A DNA stretch of 64,000 nucleotides from Rhizobium sp. Root483D2 (GCF_001426685.1 NZ_LMFB01000041.1:190114-254113), one strand, 5' to 3'. Positions 46,092-55,348 are shown, counted from the first letter of the stretch. Notes: a model not told the origin generated them from the letters alone. Made by a program: numbers and translations.

Positions 46092-47258
46092 ATGGGACAA
46101 GAGCGCATCTACATGGACTGGAATGCCACCGCGCCGCTCTTGCCGGCTGCGCGCGAGGCATGCCATTGCGCGCTTGATCTTAACGGCAACCCATCCTCGG
46201 TGCATGGCGAGGGCCGCAAAATCCGCACCCTGATCGAAAATGCCCGCCGTGAGGTCGCAGCCCTTTGCGATGCGGCCTCCGCCAATGTTACCTTTACCAG
46301 CGGCGCGACGGAGGCGGCCAATTGGGTGCTGACACCCGATTTCCGCATGGGCAAGACGCCGCTGACCATCGGCCATCTCTATATTTCTGCCATCGAGCAT
46401 CCGGCTGTCCGCGAAGGCGGGCGGTTTGCGGCCAATGCGATCAGCGAAATCGCCGTGACGCCTGAGGGCACGATCGATCTTGCAGCACTGGAAGCTGCGC
46501 TTGCCGCGCATGACCGGCAATCCGGCCTGCCGATGGTTGCGGTGATGCTGGTCAATAACGAGACAGGCATCGTCCAGCCCATCGAGGACGTGTCCCGCCT
46601 GATCAAGGCGGTGGGCGGCATTCTGGTTGTCGATGCGGTTCAGGCTGCCGGACGGCTGCCTGTGTCGATCGAGGCGCTAGGAGCGGATTTCCTGATCCTC
46701 TCGTCGCACAAGATCGGCGGTCCGAAGGGTGTTGGCGCGCTGATCGCGCGTGGCGAAATCCTGATGCCTTCGGCGCTGATCCGTGGCGGCGGCCAGGAGA
46801 AGGGGCATCGCTCCGGAACTGAAAATCCGGCGGCTATTGCCGGATTTGGCGCGGCCGCGCGGTGTGCGGCCGAGGGCCTGGAAGGGCGCATGCGCGGCGT
46901 GTCTGCACGGCGCGACCGGCTGGAGGTTGCGATGATCGAGGCTGCACCGGATGTCATCATTCATGGCCTTGCTGGCGCGCGCATTGGCAATACATGCTTT
47001 TTCACGCTGCCGGGGCTCAAATCGGAAACCGGCCAGATCGCCTTCGACCTGGAGGGTGTCGCGCTTTCGGCCGGTTCCGCCTGCTCGTCCGGCAAGGTCG
47101 GCCAGAGCTATGTTCTGTCGGCCATGGGCCATGATCCTCGGCATGGTGCGCTGCGGATTTCGATCGGGCCGGCGACGACTGAGGATGAAATTGACAGATG
47201 CGCTGCGGTCTTTGCCAAAGTTGCGGCGCGCCGCAGGCTCGCGGGGGCTGCGGCTTGA
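46092..47258 (+). CDS. Cysteine desulfurase, NifS/IscS type
   Basis: A 388-residue PLP enzyme that transfers sulfur from cysteine to scaffold proteins. The PLP lysine is Lys207 in SSHKIGG and the catalytic cysteine is Cys331 in SAGSACSSGK, the IscS/NifS-type mobile loop. YMDWNATAPLLP near the N-terminus is typical. It heads the suf cluster, which also has a SufS-type desulfurase, so the operon has two sulfur donors. GGGA lies just before the ATG at 46092; the ATG at 46113 is an alternative. An Irr-like box lies upstream. Confidence 0.93.
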   Translation: MGQERIYMDWNATAPLLPAAREACHCALDLNGNPSSVHGEGRKIRTLIENARREVAALCDAASANVTFTSGATEAANWVLTPDFRMGKTPLTIGHLYISAIEHPAVREGGRFAANAISEIAVTPEGTIDLAALEAALAAHDRQSGLPMVAVMLVNNETGIVQPIEDVSRLIKAVGGILVVDAVQAAGRLPVSIEALGADFLILSSHKIGGPKGVGALIARGEILMPSALIRGGGQEKGHRSGTENPAAIAGFGAAARCAAEGLEGRMRGVSARRDRLEVAMIEAAPDVIIHGLAGARIGNTCFFTLPGLKSETGQIAFDLEGVALSAGSACSSGKVGQSYVLSAMGHDPRHGALRISIGPATTEDEIDRCAAVFAKVAARRRLAGAAA

Positions 47259-47335
47259 CTCTGAATTAAATTGCGGAAATTGAATTTTCCGCTTGGCAAA
47301 CGGGGTGAAAATGCCCCTTAAGCCCACTACATAGG

Positions 47336-47356
47336 CGATACACGAACATTGTATCG
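47336..47356. promoter_or_regulatory. Inverted repeat upstream of sufB
   Basis: CGATACA and TGTATCG, 7-bp arms with a 7-base spacer, are centred 58 bases before the sufB ATG. A separate inverted repeat GCGGAAA/TTTCCGC (47273-47292) is nearby. This spacing and size fit an operator in a promoter internal to the suf cluster. The regulator is unknown. Confidence 0.45.
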
Positions 47357-47403
47357 TACTGACAAGCTGCCGGACCTTGTATCCGGCGAGATTGGAGAAC
47401 GAC

Positions 47404-48873
47404 ATGGCTGCTGTGCAGGAAACAATCGATCAGGTCGCCCTGATCGATGTGGACCAGTACAAATACGGGTTTGAGACGACGATCGAAATGGACAAGGCGC
47501 CCAAGGGCCTGTCCGAAGACATCATCCGCTTCATTTCGGCAAAGAAGAACGAACCGGACTGGATGCTCGAATGGCGTCTGGAGGCGTATCAGCGCTGGCT
47601 AACGCTGGAAGAGCCGACATGGGCGCGCGTCAACTATCCGAAGATCGATTTCAGCGACATCTATTTCTACGCAGCCCCAAAGAGCACGCCCGGCCCGACC
47701 TCGATCGACGACGTCGATCCGGAGCTTTTGCGGGTCTATGAAAAGCTCGGCATTCCGCTTCGCGAGCAGGAAATCCTGGCGGGCGTGAAAACGCCGCGCA
47801 TCGCCGTCGATGCCGTGTTCGATTCCGTTTCGGTCGTGACCACGTTCAAGGAAGAACTGAAGAAGGCCGGCGTGATCTTCATGTCGATCTCGGAAGCCAT
47901 CCGCGAACATCCGGATCTGGTGAAGAAATATCTCGGCACCGTCGTTCCGACGACCGACAATTATTATGCGACGCTGAACTGCGCCGTCTTTACGGATGGA
48001 TCCTTCGTCTATGTCCCCAAGGGCGTTCGCTGCCCGATGGAACTGTCGACCTATTTCCGCATCAACGAGAAGGGCACCGGCCAGTTCGAGCGCACGCTGA
48101 TCATTGCGGAAGAGGGCGCCTACGTTTCCTATCTGGAGGGCTGCACCGCACCCCAGCGCGACGAAAACCAGCTGCATGCGGCGGTTGTCGAACTGGTTGC
48201 GCTCGACGATGCCGAAATCAAATATTCCACCGTCCAGAACTGGTATCCGGGCGACAAGGACGGCAAGGGCGGCATCTACAATTTCGTCACCAAGCGTGGC
48301 GATTGCCGTGGCAAGAATTCCAAGATTTCGTGGACGCAGGTCGAAACCGGCTCGGCGATCACCTGGAAATACCCGTCCTGCATCCTGCGTGGCGATGGCT
48401 CGCGCGGCGAGTTCTACTCGATCGCCGTTTCCAACGGTCACCAGCAGATCGACTCGGGCACCAAGATGATCCATCTCGGCAAGAACACGTCGAGCCGCAT
48501 CGTTTCCAAGGGCATTGCCGCAGGCGTCAGCCAGAACACCTATCGCGGCCAGGTCTCGACCCACCGCAAGGCAGAAAACGCACGCAACTTCACCCAGTGC
48601 GACAGCCTGCTGATCGGCGACAAGTGCGGCGCCCATACGGTGCCCTATATCGAGGCCCGCAATTCCTCGGCGCAGTTCGAGCATGAGGCGACGACCTCGA
48701 AGATTTCCGAAGACCAGCTGTTCTACTGCCTGCAGCGCGGCATTCCCACGGAAGCGGCAATCGCACTGATCGTCAACGGCTTCGTCAAGGAAGTCATCCA
48801 GGAACTGCCGATGGAATTTGCGGTTGAAGCGCAGAAGCTGATCGGGATTTCGCTGGAAGGTAGCGTGGGTTGA
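47404..48873 (+). CDS. sufB: Fe-S cluster assembly scaffold SufB
   Basis: A 489-residue subunit of the SufBCD scaffold. It contains the family blocks [27 protein letters not shown]-like [48 protein letters not shown] and [22 protein letters not shown]; the last carries cysteines used in cluster assembly. The length is near the E. coli SufB length. The ATG at 47404 lies behind GGAGA. Downstream are the small TM gene, sufC, sufD, sufS. Confidence 0.97.
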   Translation: MAAVQETIDQVALIDVDQYKYGFETTIEMDKAPKGLSEDIIRFISAKKNEPDWMLEWRLEAYQRWLTLEEPTWARVNYPKIDFSDIYFYAAPKSTPGPTSIDDVDPELLRVYEKLGIPLREQEILAGVKTPRIAVDAVFDSVSVVTTFKEELKKAGVIFMSISEAIREHPDLVKKYLGTVVPTTDNYYATLNCAVFTDGSFVYVPKGVRCPMELSTYFRINEKGTGQFERTLIIAEEGAYVSYLEGCTAPQRDENQLHAAVVELVALDDAEIKYSTVQNWYPGDKDGKGGIYNFVTKRGDCRGKNSKISWTQVETGSAITWKYPSCILRGDGSRGEFYSIAVSNGHQQIDSGTKMIHLGKNTSSRIVSKGIAAGVSQNTYRGQVSTHRKAENARNFTQCDSLLIGDKCGAHTVPYIEARNSSAQFEHEATTSKISEDQLFYCLQRGIPTEAAIALIVNGFVKEVIQELPMEFAVEAQKLIGISLEGSVG

Positions 48874-48881
48874 CGAACTGA

Positions 48882-48966
48882 CCGTCATCCTCGGGCTTGT
48901 CCCGAGGATCTGATGGAGCCGATTTTGGAGACGTGATTGACCGGGCAAAGGGGAATGACAGCGGGA
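48882..48966. repeat. RIME-like palindromic intergenic repeat (copy A)
   Basis: A stem ATCCTCGGG/CCCGAGGAT (48887-48909, 5-base CTTGT loop) begins a segment that continues to a GGAATGACAGCGGG end. The layout resembles the Rhizobium-specific intergenic mosaic elements (RIME). It lies between sufB and the small membrane gene, so it is transcribed within the suf operon. It could act as an mRNA processing or stability site. Similarity to RIME is from memory of the consensus. Confidence 0.65.
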
Positions 48967-49167
48967 ATGAAAGTCATGGCACTGGCCATTTTCGTTTCGA
49001 TTTGCGGTCTGTTTCTCGGTTTTGCTGGCTTAAGTTTTGATTGGCAGCTTGCCAAGACTATCGGGATCATATCGGCCGCTGCTCTCGCCGCCATTTTCTG
49101 GCTGAGCGCGGAGGTCAAGAATAAGACATTGGATCGCTTCCTGACCGGAAGAAAAAGACAAGATTGA
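48967..49167 (+). CDS. Small membrane protein between sufB and sufC
   Basis: A 66-residue protein with two hydrophobic segments (ALAIFVSICGLFLGFAGLSF and IGIISAAALAAIFWLSAEV) and a basic tail (RFLTGRKRQD). I annotate from the ATG at 48967, but ATG 48976 has GGGA about 9 bases ahead and TTG 48937 has GGAG 6 bases ahead, so the start is uncertain. It sits inside the suf operon, after a RIME-like repeat, 11 bases from sufC. A membrane partner for SufBCD is not part of the known system. Confidence 0.6.
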   Translation: MKVMALAIFVSICGLFLGFAGLSFDWQLAKTIGIISAAALAAIFWLSAEVKNKTLDRFLTGRKRQD

Positions 49168-49178
49168 GAGAGACTGCA

Positions 49179-49934
49179 ATGCTTGAAATCAGAAACCTCC
49201 ATGCCCGCATCGCCGAAGACGGTACCGAGATCATTCGTGGTCTGAACCTGACCGTGAAGGCCGGTGAAGTTGCTGCCATCATGGGGCCGAACGGCTCCGG
49301 CAAGTCGACGCTGTCCTACATCCTGTCGGGCCGCAGCGATTATGAAGTCACCGAAGGCGATATCCTCTATAATGGCGAGAGCATCCTTGAGCTCGATCCG
49401 TCCGAGCGCGCCGCCAAGGGCATCTTCCTTGCCTTCCAGTATCCGGTCGAAATCCCGGGTGTTGCGACCATGCAGTTCCTCAAGGTCGCGCTCAACGAGC
49501 AGCGCAAGTATCGCGGCGAAGACGAGCTTTCGACGCCGGATTTCATCCGCCGCGTCAAGGAGGCCGCCGCCAAGCTGCAGATCAACCCGGATATGCTGAA
49601 GCGCCCGCTCAATGTCGGTTTCTCCGGCGGCGAGAAGAAGCGTGCGGAAATCCTGCAGATGGCGCTGCTGGAGCCGAAGCTTTGCGTGCTCGACGAGACC
49701 GACAGCGGCCTTGACATCGACGCGCTGAAGATCGTTTCGGACGGCGTCAACGCGCTGCGTTCGCCGGACCGCGCTGTCATCGTCATCACCCATTACCAGC
49801 GCCTCCTGGAATATATCGTGCCCGATAGCGTCCATGTTCTCTACAAGGGCCAGATCATCAAGTCGGGCGACAAGTCGCTGGCGCTTGATCTCGAAGCCAA
49901 TGGGTATGCCGACATCATCGATGCGGCGGCTTGA
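49179..49934 (+). CDS. sufC: Fe-S cluster assembly ATPase SufC
   Basis: A 251-residue ABC-type ATPase of the SufBCD complex. Walker A is GPNGSGKS (residues 36-43), the signature is VGFSGGEKKRAEILQM and Walker B is LCVLDETDSGLDID. The H-loop histidine is in ITHYQRLLEYI. GAGAGAG precedes the ATG at 49179. It overlaps or abuts neighbours closely; sufD starts 11 bases after its stop. Confidence 0.97.
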   Translation: MLEIRNLHARIAEDGTEIIRGLNLTVKAGEVAAIMGPNGSGKSTLSYILSGRSDYEVTEGDILYNGESILELDPSERAAKGIFLAFQYPVEIPGVATMQFLKVALNEQRKYRGEDELSTPDFIRRVKEAAAKLQINPDMLKRPLNVGFSGGEKKRAEILQMALLEPKLCVLDETDSGLDIDALKIVSDGVNALRSPDRAVIVITHYQRLLEYIVPDSVHVLYKGQIIKSGDKSLALDLEANGYADIIDAAA

Positions 49935-49945
49935 GGAGTAACGGC

Positions 49946-51220
49946 ATGAACATGCAAACGGCCATCACGATGACAGCCGCCGAAACGGCCCTCGTCGATG
50001 CCTATACTGCCCAGATCGGTGAACTGCCCGGCGAGGGCGCCGTGCTGTCTGCGCGCGATACGCTCCTGGCCAATCTGCGCCAGCAGGGCCTGCCGACGCG
50101 CCGGGTCGAATCTTGGCATTATACGGACCTGCGCGCGCTCCTGCGCGCCGTTCCGGCCTACGATCCGACGGCGTTTGCGCAAAGGGTCGATCCGCTGGTT
50201 CCCGGTTCTTCGGTGCTTGCCGTTTTGAACGGCAAGGCGGATACCAAGAACCTGCCTGCCGGCATCAACGTGCGCTCCTATGCCGAAAGCCTGATCGATG
50301 GCGTTGCCGCCGCCGATCTGGTGGAACGCGATGAGGACGACGCCGTTGGGCGCATCAATGGCAGCTTCGTGCGCGACGGGTTCGAGATCGAAGTGCCTGA
50401 GGGTACCGAGCTTGAACAGCCGATCGAGTTCCAGCTGGTTCAAAGTTCCGGCCAGAGCCATTCCCGCTTTCCGGTGACGTTCGGCGCCAATTCCAAGGCC
50501 ACGATCATCGAGCGCCATCTTTCGGTCAATGATGCCGCAAGCCTGGTGACCGTCGTCAGCGACCTGATCCTCGATGAAGGCGCCGAGATCACCTGGATCA
50601 TCCTGCAGCAGCAGGGCGCCAACGACAGCCATCTGGCTCAGGTGAACTTCGATCTCGGCACCAATTCCAAACTGCGCCTGTTCATCATCAATGCCGGCGG
50701 CAAGCTGGTGCGTCAGGAAGTGCATGGCGTCACCACGGGCGAAGGGGCCGATTTCAAGCTGCGCGGCATCAACCTGCTCGGCGGCGATACCCATACCGAT
50801 GTGACGTTCACGCTCGGCCATGACGTGCCGAACACGACATCAACGGAAATCCTGCGCAACGTGCTGTTTGATCGTGCCAAGGGCGTTTTCCAGGGCCAGA
50901 TCCGGGTTGCTCCGGATGCGCAGAAGACCGACGCGAAGATGGCGTGCAACACGCTGCTCCTGTCCGACGACGCCGATTTCTCGGCCAAGCCGGAGCTGGA
51001 AATCTTTGCTGACGACGTTCAGTGCGGCCATGGCGCCACCGTCATCGATATCAACCCGACGCATCTCTATTACCTGCGTGCGCGCGGCATCCCGGAAAAC
51101 AAGGCCCGCGCCATGCTGGTCAATGCGTTTGTCGATGAGATCGTCGAGGAGCTCGAGGACGAGGGACTGATCGAGACACTGGAAACGATCATCGCCGCCT
51201 GGCTGGAAAAGCACGCCTGA
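49946..51220 (+). CDS. sufD: Fe-S cluster assembly protein SufD
   Basis: A 424-residue SufB paralog of the SufBCD scaffold. TRRVESWHYTDLRALL is the conserved N-terminal block. The beta-helical core leads to SDDADFSAKPELEIFADDVQCGHGATVIDINPTHL split across the C-terminal region, where CGHGAT and the cysteine are conserved, and the end is LYYLRARGIPENKARAMLVNAFVDE. GAGGAG lies 8 bases ahead of the ATG. Sequence is normal for alphaproteobacteria. Confidence 0.96.
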   Translation: MNMQTAITMTAAETALVDAYTAQIGELPGEGAVLSARDTLLANLRQQGLPTRRVESWHYTDLRALLRAVPAYDPTAFAQRVDPLVPGSSVLAVLNGKADTKNLPAGINVRSYAESLIDGVAAADLVERDEDDAVGRINGSFVRDGFEIEVPEGTELEQPIEFQLVQSSGQSHSRFPVTFGANSKATIIERHLSVNDAASLVTVVSDLILDEGAEITWIILQQQGANDSHLAQVNFDLGTNSKLRLFIINAGGKLVRQEVHGVTTGEGADFKLRGINLLGGDTHTDVTFTLGHDVPNTTSTEILRNVLFDRAKGVFQGQIRVAPDAQKTDAKMACNTLLLSDDADFSAKPELEIFADDVQCGHGATVIDINPTHLYYLRARGIPENKARAMLVNAFVDEIVEELEDEGLIETLETIIAAWLEKHA

Positions 51221-51227
51221 TTGGATC

Positions 51228-52475
51228 ATGGACATGGAACACACGGTGCCGGTGCCGGCCTATGACGTCGAAGCGATCCGCAGGGATTTTCCGATCCTCT
51301 CGCGGACCGTGTACGGCAAGCCGCTTGTCTATCTCGACAACGGCGCCTCGGCACAGAAGCCGCAGGTGGTCATCGACGCCATCTCCAATGCCTATTCCAA
51401 TGAATATGCCAATGTCCATCGCGGCCTGCATTTCCTGTCGAACGCGGCAACCGACGCCTATGAGGGTGCGCGCGAAAAGGTGCGCCGCTTCCTGAACGCG
51501 CCGTCGGTCGACAACATCATCTTCACCAAATCCTCCACCGAGGCGATCAACACGGTCGCTTACGGTTACGGCATGCCGAAGATCGGTGATGGTGACGAGA
51601 TCGTCATTTCGATCATGGAGCATCATTCCAACATCGTTCCCTGGCATTTCATCCGGGAACGCCAGGGCGCCAAGCTGGTCTGGGCGCCGGTCGATGATCA
51701 GGGTGCGTTTCATATCGACGACTTCGTCAAATGCCTGACCGACAAGACCAAGCTGATCGCCATCACCCATATGTCGAACGCACTCGGCACCGTCGTTCCC
51801 GTCAAGGAAATCTGCCGGATCGCGCGCGAGCGCGGCATTCCGGTGCTGGTGGACGGCAGCCAGGCCGCCGTTCATATGCCCGTGGATGTGCAGGATATCG
51901 ATTGCGACTGGTACGTGATGACCGGGCACAAGCTCTATGGTCCCTCGGGCATCGGCGTGCTCTACGGCAAGATGGACCGGCTAAAGGAAATGCGTCCCTT
52001 CATGGGTGGCGGCGAGATGATCGTCGAGGTGACCGAAGACGCGGTCACGTATAACGAGCCACCGCACCGGTTCGAGGCCGGTACGCCGCCGATCGTCCAG
52101 GCGATCGGCCTTGGCTATGCGCTGGATTACATGGACACGATCGGGCGGGCGGCAATCGCGGCCCACGAAGCCGATCTTGCCGCCTATGCGCATCAGCGCC
52201 TGTCGTCGGTCAATTCGCTGCGGGTGATCGGGACGGCACCGGGCAAAGGTGGTATCTTCTCTTTCGAACTCGAAGGCATCCACGCCCATGACGTGTCGAT
52301 GGTGATCGACCGCGCCGGCGTGGCGGTGCGGGCGGGAACGCATTGTGCCCAGCCGCTCTTGAAACGCTTCGGCGTGACCTCCACATGCCGTGCATCCTTT
52401 GGCCTCTACAATACGCGGGCCGAAGTCGACATTCTGGTGGATGCGCTGGATCAAGCGCGCAAATTCTTTGCGTAA
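51228..52475 (+). CDS. sufS: Cysteine desulfurase SufS
   Basis: A 415-residue group II cysteine desulfurase. The PLP lysine is in MTGHKLYGPSG (about residue 227), and the catalytic cysteine in RAGTHCAQPL (about residue 371), which is the SufS-type loop. IFTKSSTEAINTVAYGYG and SIMEHHSNIVPWHF are conserved. The ATG at 51228 is 7 bases after sufD; ATG 51234 is an alternative. There is no sufE or sufU in the cluster, so its sulfur acceptor is not evident here. Confidence 0.96.
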   Translation: MDMEHTVPVPAYDVEAIRRDFPILSRTVYGKPLVYLDNGASAQKPQVVIDAISNAYSNEYANVHRGLHFLSNAATDAYEGAREKVRRFLNAPSVDNIIFTKSSTEAINTVAYGYGMPKIGDGDEIVISIMEHHSNIVPWHFIRERQGAKLVWAPVDDQGAFHIDDFVKCLTDKTKLIAITHMSNALGTVVPVKEICRIARERGIPVLVDGSQAAVHMPVDVQDIDCDWYVMTGHKLYGPSGIGVLYGKMDRLKEMRPFMGGGEMIVEVTEDAVTYNEPPHRFEAGTPPIVQAIGLGYALDYMDTIGRAAIAAHEADLAAYAHQRLSSVNSLRVIGTAPGKGGIFSFELEGIHAHDVSMVIDRAGVAVRAGTHCAQPLLKRFGVTSTCRASFGLYNTRAEVDILVDALDQARKFFA

Positions 52476-52488
52476 GGACATGAAGCCG

Positions 52489-52869
52489 ATGAGCCTTGAT
52501 ACGACCGAAGACAAGATCGATGTCCGTGAAGGCCTCGTTCACTCCGCTATTCCCGCAGACGAACTGGCGCGCCTGAGCGATGACGTGATTTCCGCGCTGA
52601 AGACCGTCTATGACCCGGAAATCCCCGCCGATATTTTCGAACTGGGGCTGATCTACAAGATCGATATCGAAGATGACCGCATGGTCAAGATCGCCATGAC
52701 GTTGACGGCCCCCGGCTGCCCCGTTGCCGGCGAAATGCCGGGATGGGTGGAAAATGCAGTCAGTTCCGTCGAAGGCGTATCGGGCGTCGAAGTGTCGATG
52801 ACCTTCGATCCGCCGTGGACGCCGGACCGCATGTCGGAAGAGGCGCAGGTTGCGGTCGGCTGGTACTGA
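52489..52869 (+). CDS. sufT: SUF-associated DUF59 (MIP18/SufT-like) protein
   Basis: A 126-residue protein of the DUF59/MIP18 family. VYDPEIPADIFELGLIYKIDI (DPEIP...LGLIY), LTAPGCPVAGEMPGWVENAV with the conserved Cys, and VSMTFDPPWTPDRMSEEA are the family signatures. It helps Fe-S protein maturation. I chose the ATG at 52489, with AAGGA 10 bases upstream; ATG 52480 would put that sequence too close. It follows sufS by 13 bases. Confidence 0.92.
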   Translation: MSLDTTEDKIDVREGLVHSAIPADELARLSDDVISALKTVYDPEIPADIFELGLIYKIDIEDDRMVKIAMTLTAPGCPVAGEMPGWVENAVSSVEGVSGVEVSMTFDPPWTPDRMSEEAQVAVGWY

Positions 52870-52959
52870 TCGCGTATTGATCCCTTAACCGGTGCGCATT
52901 ACATTCTGGACTCGGAAAGCATCAGGCCTTGAACCTGGTGGCTACAAGGAGAACGGCCG

Positions 52960-53352
52960 ATGGGCTTTGCAATCATGAGTTTGACCGATGCGGCGGCAGG
53001 CCGCGTCAAGGCGATCGTCGAAAATGCCGGCGGTGATGCCCAGGGTATTCGTGTCGGGATCAAGAAGGGCGGCTGCGCCGGCATGGAATATGCCATCGAC
53101 ATGGTGACCTCAGCGAACCCGAAAGACGATCTGGTCGAACATCAGGGCGCCAAGGTCTGGGTCGCCCCCGAAGCCGTGCTTTACCTGCTCGGAACGCGGA
53201 TGGACTTCGAAGTCACGACGCTGCGCTCCGGCTTCACCTTCAACAACCCGAACCAGACATCGGCCTGCGGTTGCGGCGAATCCGTCGAACTGAAGCCCGC
53301 CGATCTTGCTGCGCTGGCGGCCAAGGGTGACGCGGTGGTTCGCGCCAGCTGA
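52960..53352 (+). CDS. sufA: Fe-S cluster assembly A-type carrier SufA (HesB/IscA)
   Basis: A 130-residue A-type carrier with three conserved cysteines: Cys39 in KGGCAGMEY and Cys103 and Cys105 in SACGCGESVE. It receives clusters from SufBCD and passes them to apoproteins. AAGGAG lies 9 bases ahead of the ATG at 52960, so the extra MGFAI residues are probably real; ATG 52975 is an alternative. It closes the suf operon, and a terminator follows. Confidence 0.95.
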   Translation: MGFAIMSLTDAAAGRVKAIVENAGGDAQGIRVGIKKGGCAGMEYAIDMVTSANPKDDLVEHQGAKVWVAPEAVLYLLGTRMDFEVTTLRSGFTFNNPNQTSACGCGESVELKPADLAALAAKGDAVVRAS

Positions 53353-53394
53353 GGCCTGTCGCTGCGCTCCTGTGGCGCTTGATTCGAATTCAGG

Positions 53395-53423
53395 AAGAGA
53401 CTGGTTTGCGCCAGTCTCTTTTT
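53395..53423 (+). terminator. Rho-independent terminator of the suf operon
   Basis: A perfect 10-bp stem, AAGAGACTGG (53395-53404) and CCAGTCTCTT (53411-53420), has a 6-base loop and a T-run to 53423. It lies 43 bases after sufA. Confidence 0.9.
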
Positions 53424-53464
53424 CTGTTTTATGCTTCTCCCAGTGTTGGGCGGAGCATGACCCG

Positions 53465-55348
53465 ATGACGGCGGCGCAGACAGATTTCCTGCAAGCGATC
53501 TATGATATCTTTCCGTCCCCCGTCATCCTTGTTGATGCCGATGGTGCCATCCTGTCGGTCAATGCGGCGGCGATCGAGCAGTTCGGTTATGCCGCCCATG
53601 AACTGACCGGTGGTCCCGTGCGTCATCTCTTTGCGAGCGGACATGAGGTTGAAGCCAGCCTTTGCCAGAGCGTGGAGGGTCTTCAAAAGGCGCGGTTTTC
53701 CGAAGCGGTCCATCGCTTCAGCCGCCGCGACGGCACGGTGTTCGAAGCCCGGCTGCGTGTCGCACCCATCATCGATGCGGATGGCGTCAGGCGTGGGTCT
53801 GCCGCTATTATCCACGACATCCGCGATCTCCCAGCCAATCTGGAACCTCACCGCGCGCACCGCACCGCCGGCGATATTCTCGAGACCGCGCTGCAGGCTA
53901 TTCCGGAGGGGTTTGCGATCTTCGACCGGGATGAGCGGATCATCATCTATAACGATGCCTATCGACAGATTTGCGGCGCAGCGGGGCCAAGGCTCAAAAT
54001 CGGCATGACGGCCGAAGAGATCGTGCTCGCCGTCTACGAGGTGGGATATTATCCCAGCGCGCCCGTCGGGTCGCCAAAGGCAAAAGCCTGGCTTGAGAAC
54101 CGGATGCGGGCTTTTCGCAACCCGGGCGGCGATCACCAGATCTTTCCCTATGGCGACGGCCGCTGGCTGCGGGTGGAGGACTTCAAGACGGAAGACGGCT
54201 ACACCGTTGCGCTTCGCATCGACGTCACCGATCTGAAACGGGCTGAAATCGCACTGGAGCGGCAAAGGCTCGAATATTATTCGCTGGTGCAGAATATTCC
54301 CGATGTCATCAGCCGTGTCGCTCCCGATCTTACCTATACGTTCGTCAACGACCGCTACGCCAAGCTCGCCGGCATGGCCGCCGATGCGCTGATTGGACGG
54401 CAGCTGCTCGATTTCGTTCCGGAAGAGGACCGGGCAAACCTGGCCGCGCTGCTTCAAAACCTTTCGGTAGACGAGCCGCTGTCCACGCGCGAACAGCACC
54501 GGAAATTGCCCGATGGGTCCGATCTCTGGCTGTTCTGGTCGAATATCGCGCTGTACGAGCGCGGTGAGCTGATCGAATATGTCACTGTCGGCCGTGACAT
54601 CACCGAACTGAAATTGCAGCAGCAGCGAATCGCCCGGCAGAGCGCTGAACTCGAGCGCAAGAACGCGGCCCTCAACCGTTTCACCGGTACGGTGTCGCAC
54701 GACCTGAAGGCGCCGCTGCGGCATATGTCGATGTTTTCCGAGATGATCAGCGAGGATGTGGCCAGCGGCAATCTGGAGGAAATTCCGGTCTATGCCGGCC
54801 ATCTGCGCCAGGGTGCGCGGCGGATGTACCAGTTGATTGACAGCCTGCTCGACTACGCCCAGATCGCCGACGAAATCGGCAGCTGGCAGGTGGTCTCGAT
54901 GACCGAGGTGATTTCAGAGACCATCCTCAATCTCGACAGTTTCATTCGCGAGGCCGACGCCACGATCGATGTTCAGGCATTGCCGCAGCTGAAAGGCGAT
55001 ACGGAACTGCTGAAGCGTCTTTGCCAGAACCTGATCGGCAATGCCATCAAGTACCGCCGCAAGGACGTGAAACCGGTGATCCGGATTTATGCGGAAACGG
55101 AAAGCGGCACGATCCGGGTGATCTTCGAGGACAACGGCATCGGCGTCGATCCACGCTTCGCAACGAAAATTTTCGATGTCTTCCAGCGCCTGCACCGGGA
55201 TGAAACCGTCTATCCGGGGACAGGCATCGGACTGGCGCTGGCCAAACGGATCGCCGAGAGCCATGGCGGCTCCATCGCGCTCGACACGTCATTCACGCAA
55301 GGGGCGCGCTTCGTTCTGCTGCTTCCGGACCAGTCTGAGGGCGTTTGA
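53465..55348 (+). CDS. PAS-domain histidine kinase
   Basis: A 627-residue cytoplasmic sensor kinase. Three PAS/PAC regions occupy residues 5-395 (such as IFPSPVILVDADGAILSVN and GFAIFDRDERIIIYNDAYR). The phospho-acceptor is His412 in TVSHDLKAPLRHM. The HATPase domain shows the N box NLIGNAIKYRR, DNGIGVDPRFATKIF and GTGIGLALAKRIAESHGG. There is no TM segment. The ATG at 53465 has GGAG about 10 bases upstream. No response-regulator gene is adjacent, so it is an orphan kinase here. The signal is unknown. Confidence 0.92.
   Translation: MTAAQTDFLQAIYDIFPSPVILVDADGAILSVNAAAIEQFGYAAHELTGGPVRHLFASGHEVEASLCQSVEGLQKARFSEAVHRFSRRDGTVFEARLRVAPIIDADGVRRGSAAIIHDIRDLPANLEPHRAHRTAGDILETALQAIPEGFAIFDRDERIIIYNDAYRQICGAAGPRLKIGMTAEEIVLAVYEVGYYPSAPVGSPKAKAWLENRMRAFRNPGGDHQIFPYGDGRWLRVEDFKTEDGYTVALRIDVTDLKRAEIALERQRLEYYSLVQNIPDVISRVAPDLTYTFVNDRYAKLAGMAADALIGRQLLDFVPEEDRANLAALLQNLSVDEPLSTREQHRKLPDGSDLWLFWSNIALYERGELIEYVTVGRDITELKLQQQRIARQSAELERKNAALNRFTGTVSHDLKAPLRHMSMFSEMISEDVASGNLEEIPVYAGHLRQGARRMYQLIDSLLDYAQIADEIGSWQVVSMTEVISETILNLDSFIREADATIDVQALPQLKGDTELLKRLCQNLIGNAIKYRRKDVKPVIRIYAETESGTIRVIFEDNGIGVDPRFATKIFDVFQRLHRDETVYPGTGIGLALAKRIAESHGGSIALDTSFTQGARFVLLLPDQSEGV

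Noticed and set aside
47336-47356. LexA box before sufB
   Set aside because: It contains GAAC-N7-GTAC, one mismatch from the rhizobial LexA GAAC-N7-GAAC/GTTC-type site, and suf genes are not expected SOS genes; I kept it only as an unidentified inverted repeat.
47599-48948. Minus-strand open frame opposite sufB
   Set aside because: Antisense of a certain gene; low-complexity protein without domains.
53429-54802. Minus-strand open frame opposite the histidine kinase
   Set aside because: The plus-strand kinase has all H, N and G boxes; the antisense frame has none.
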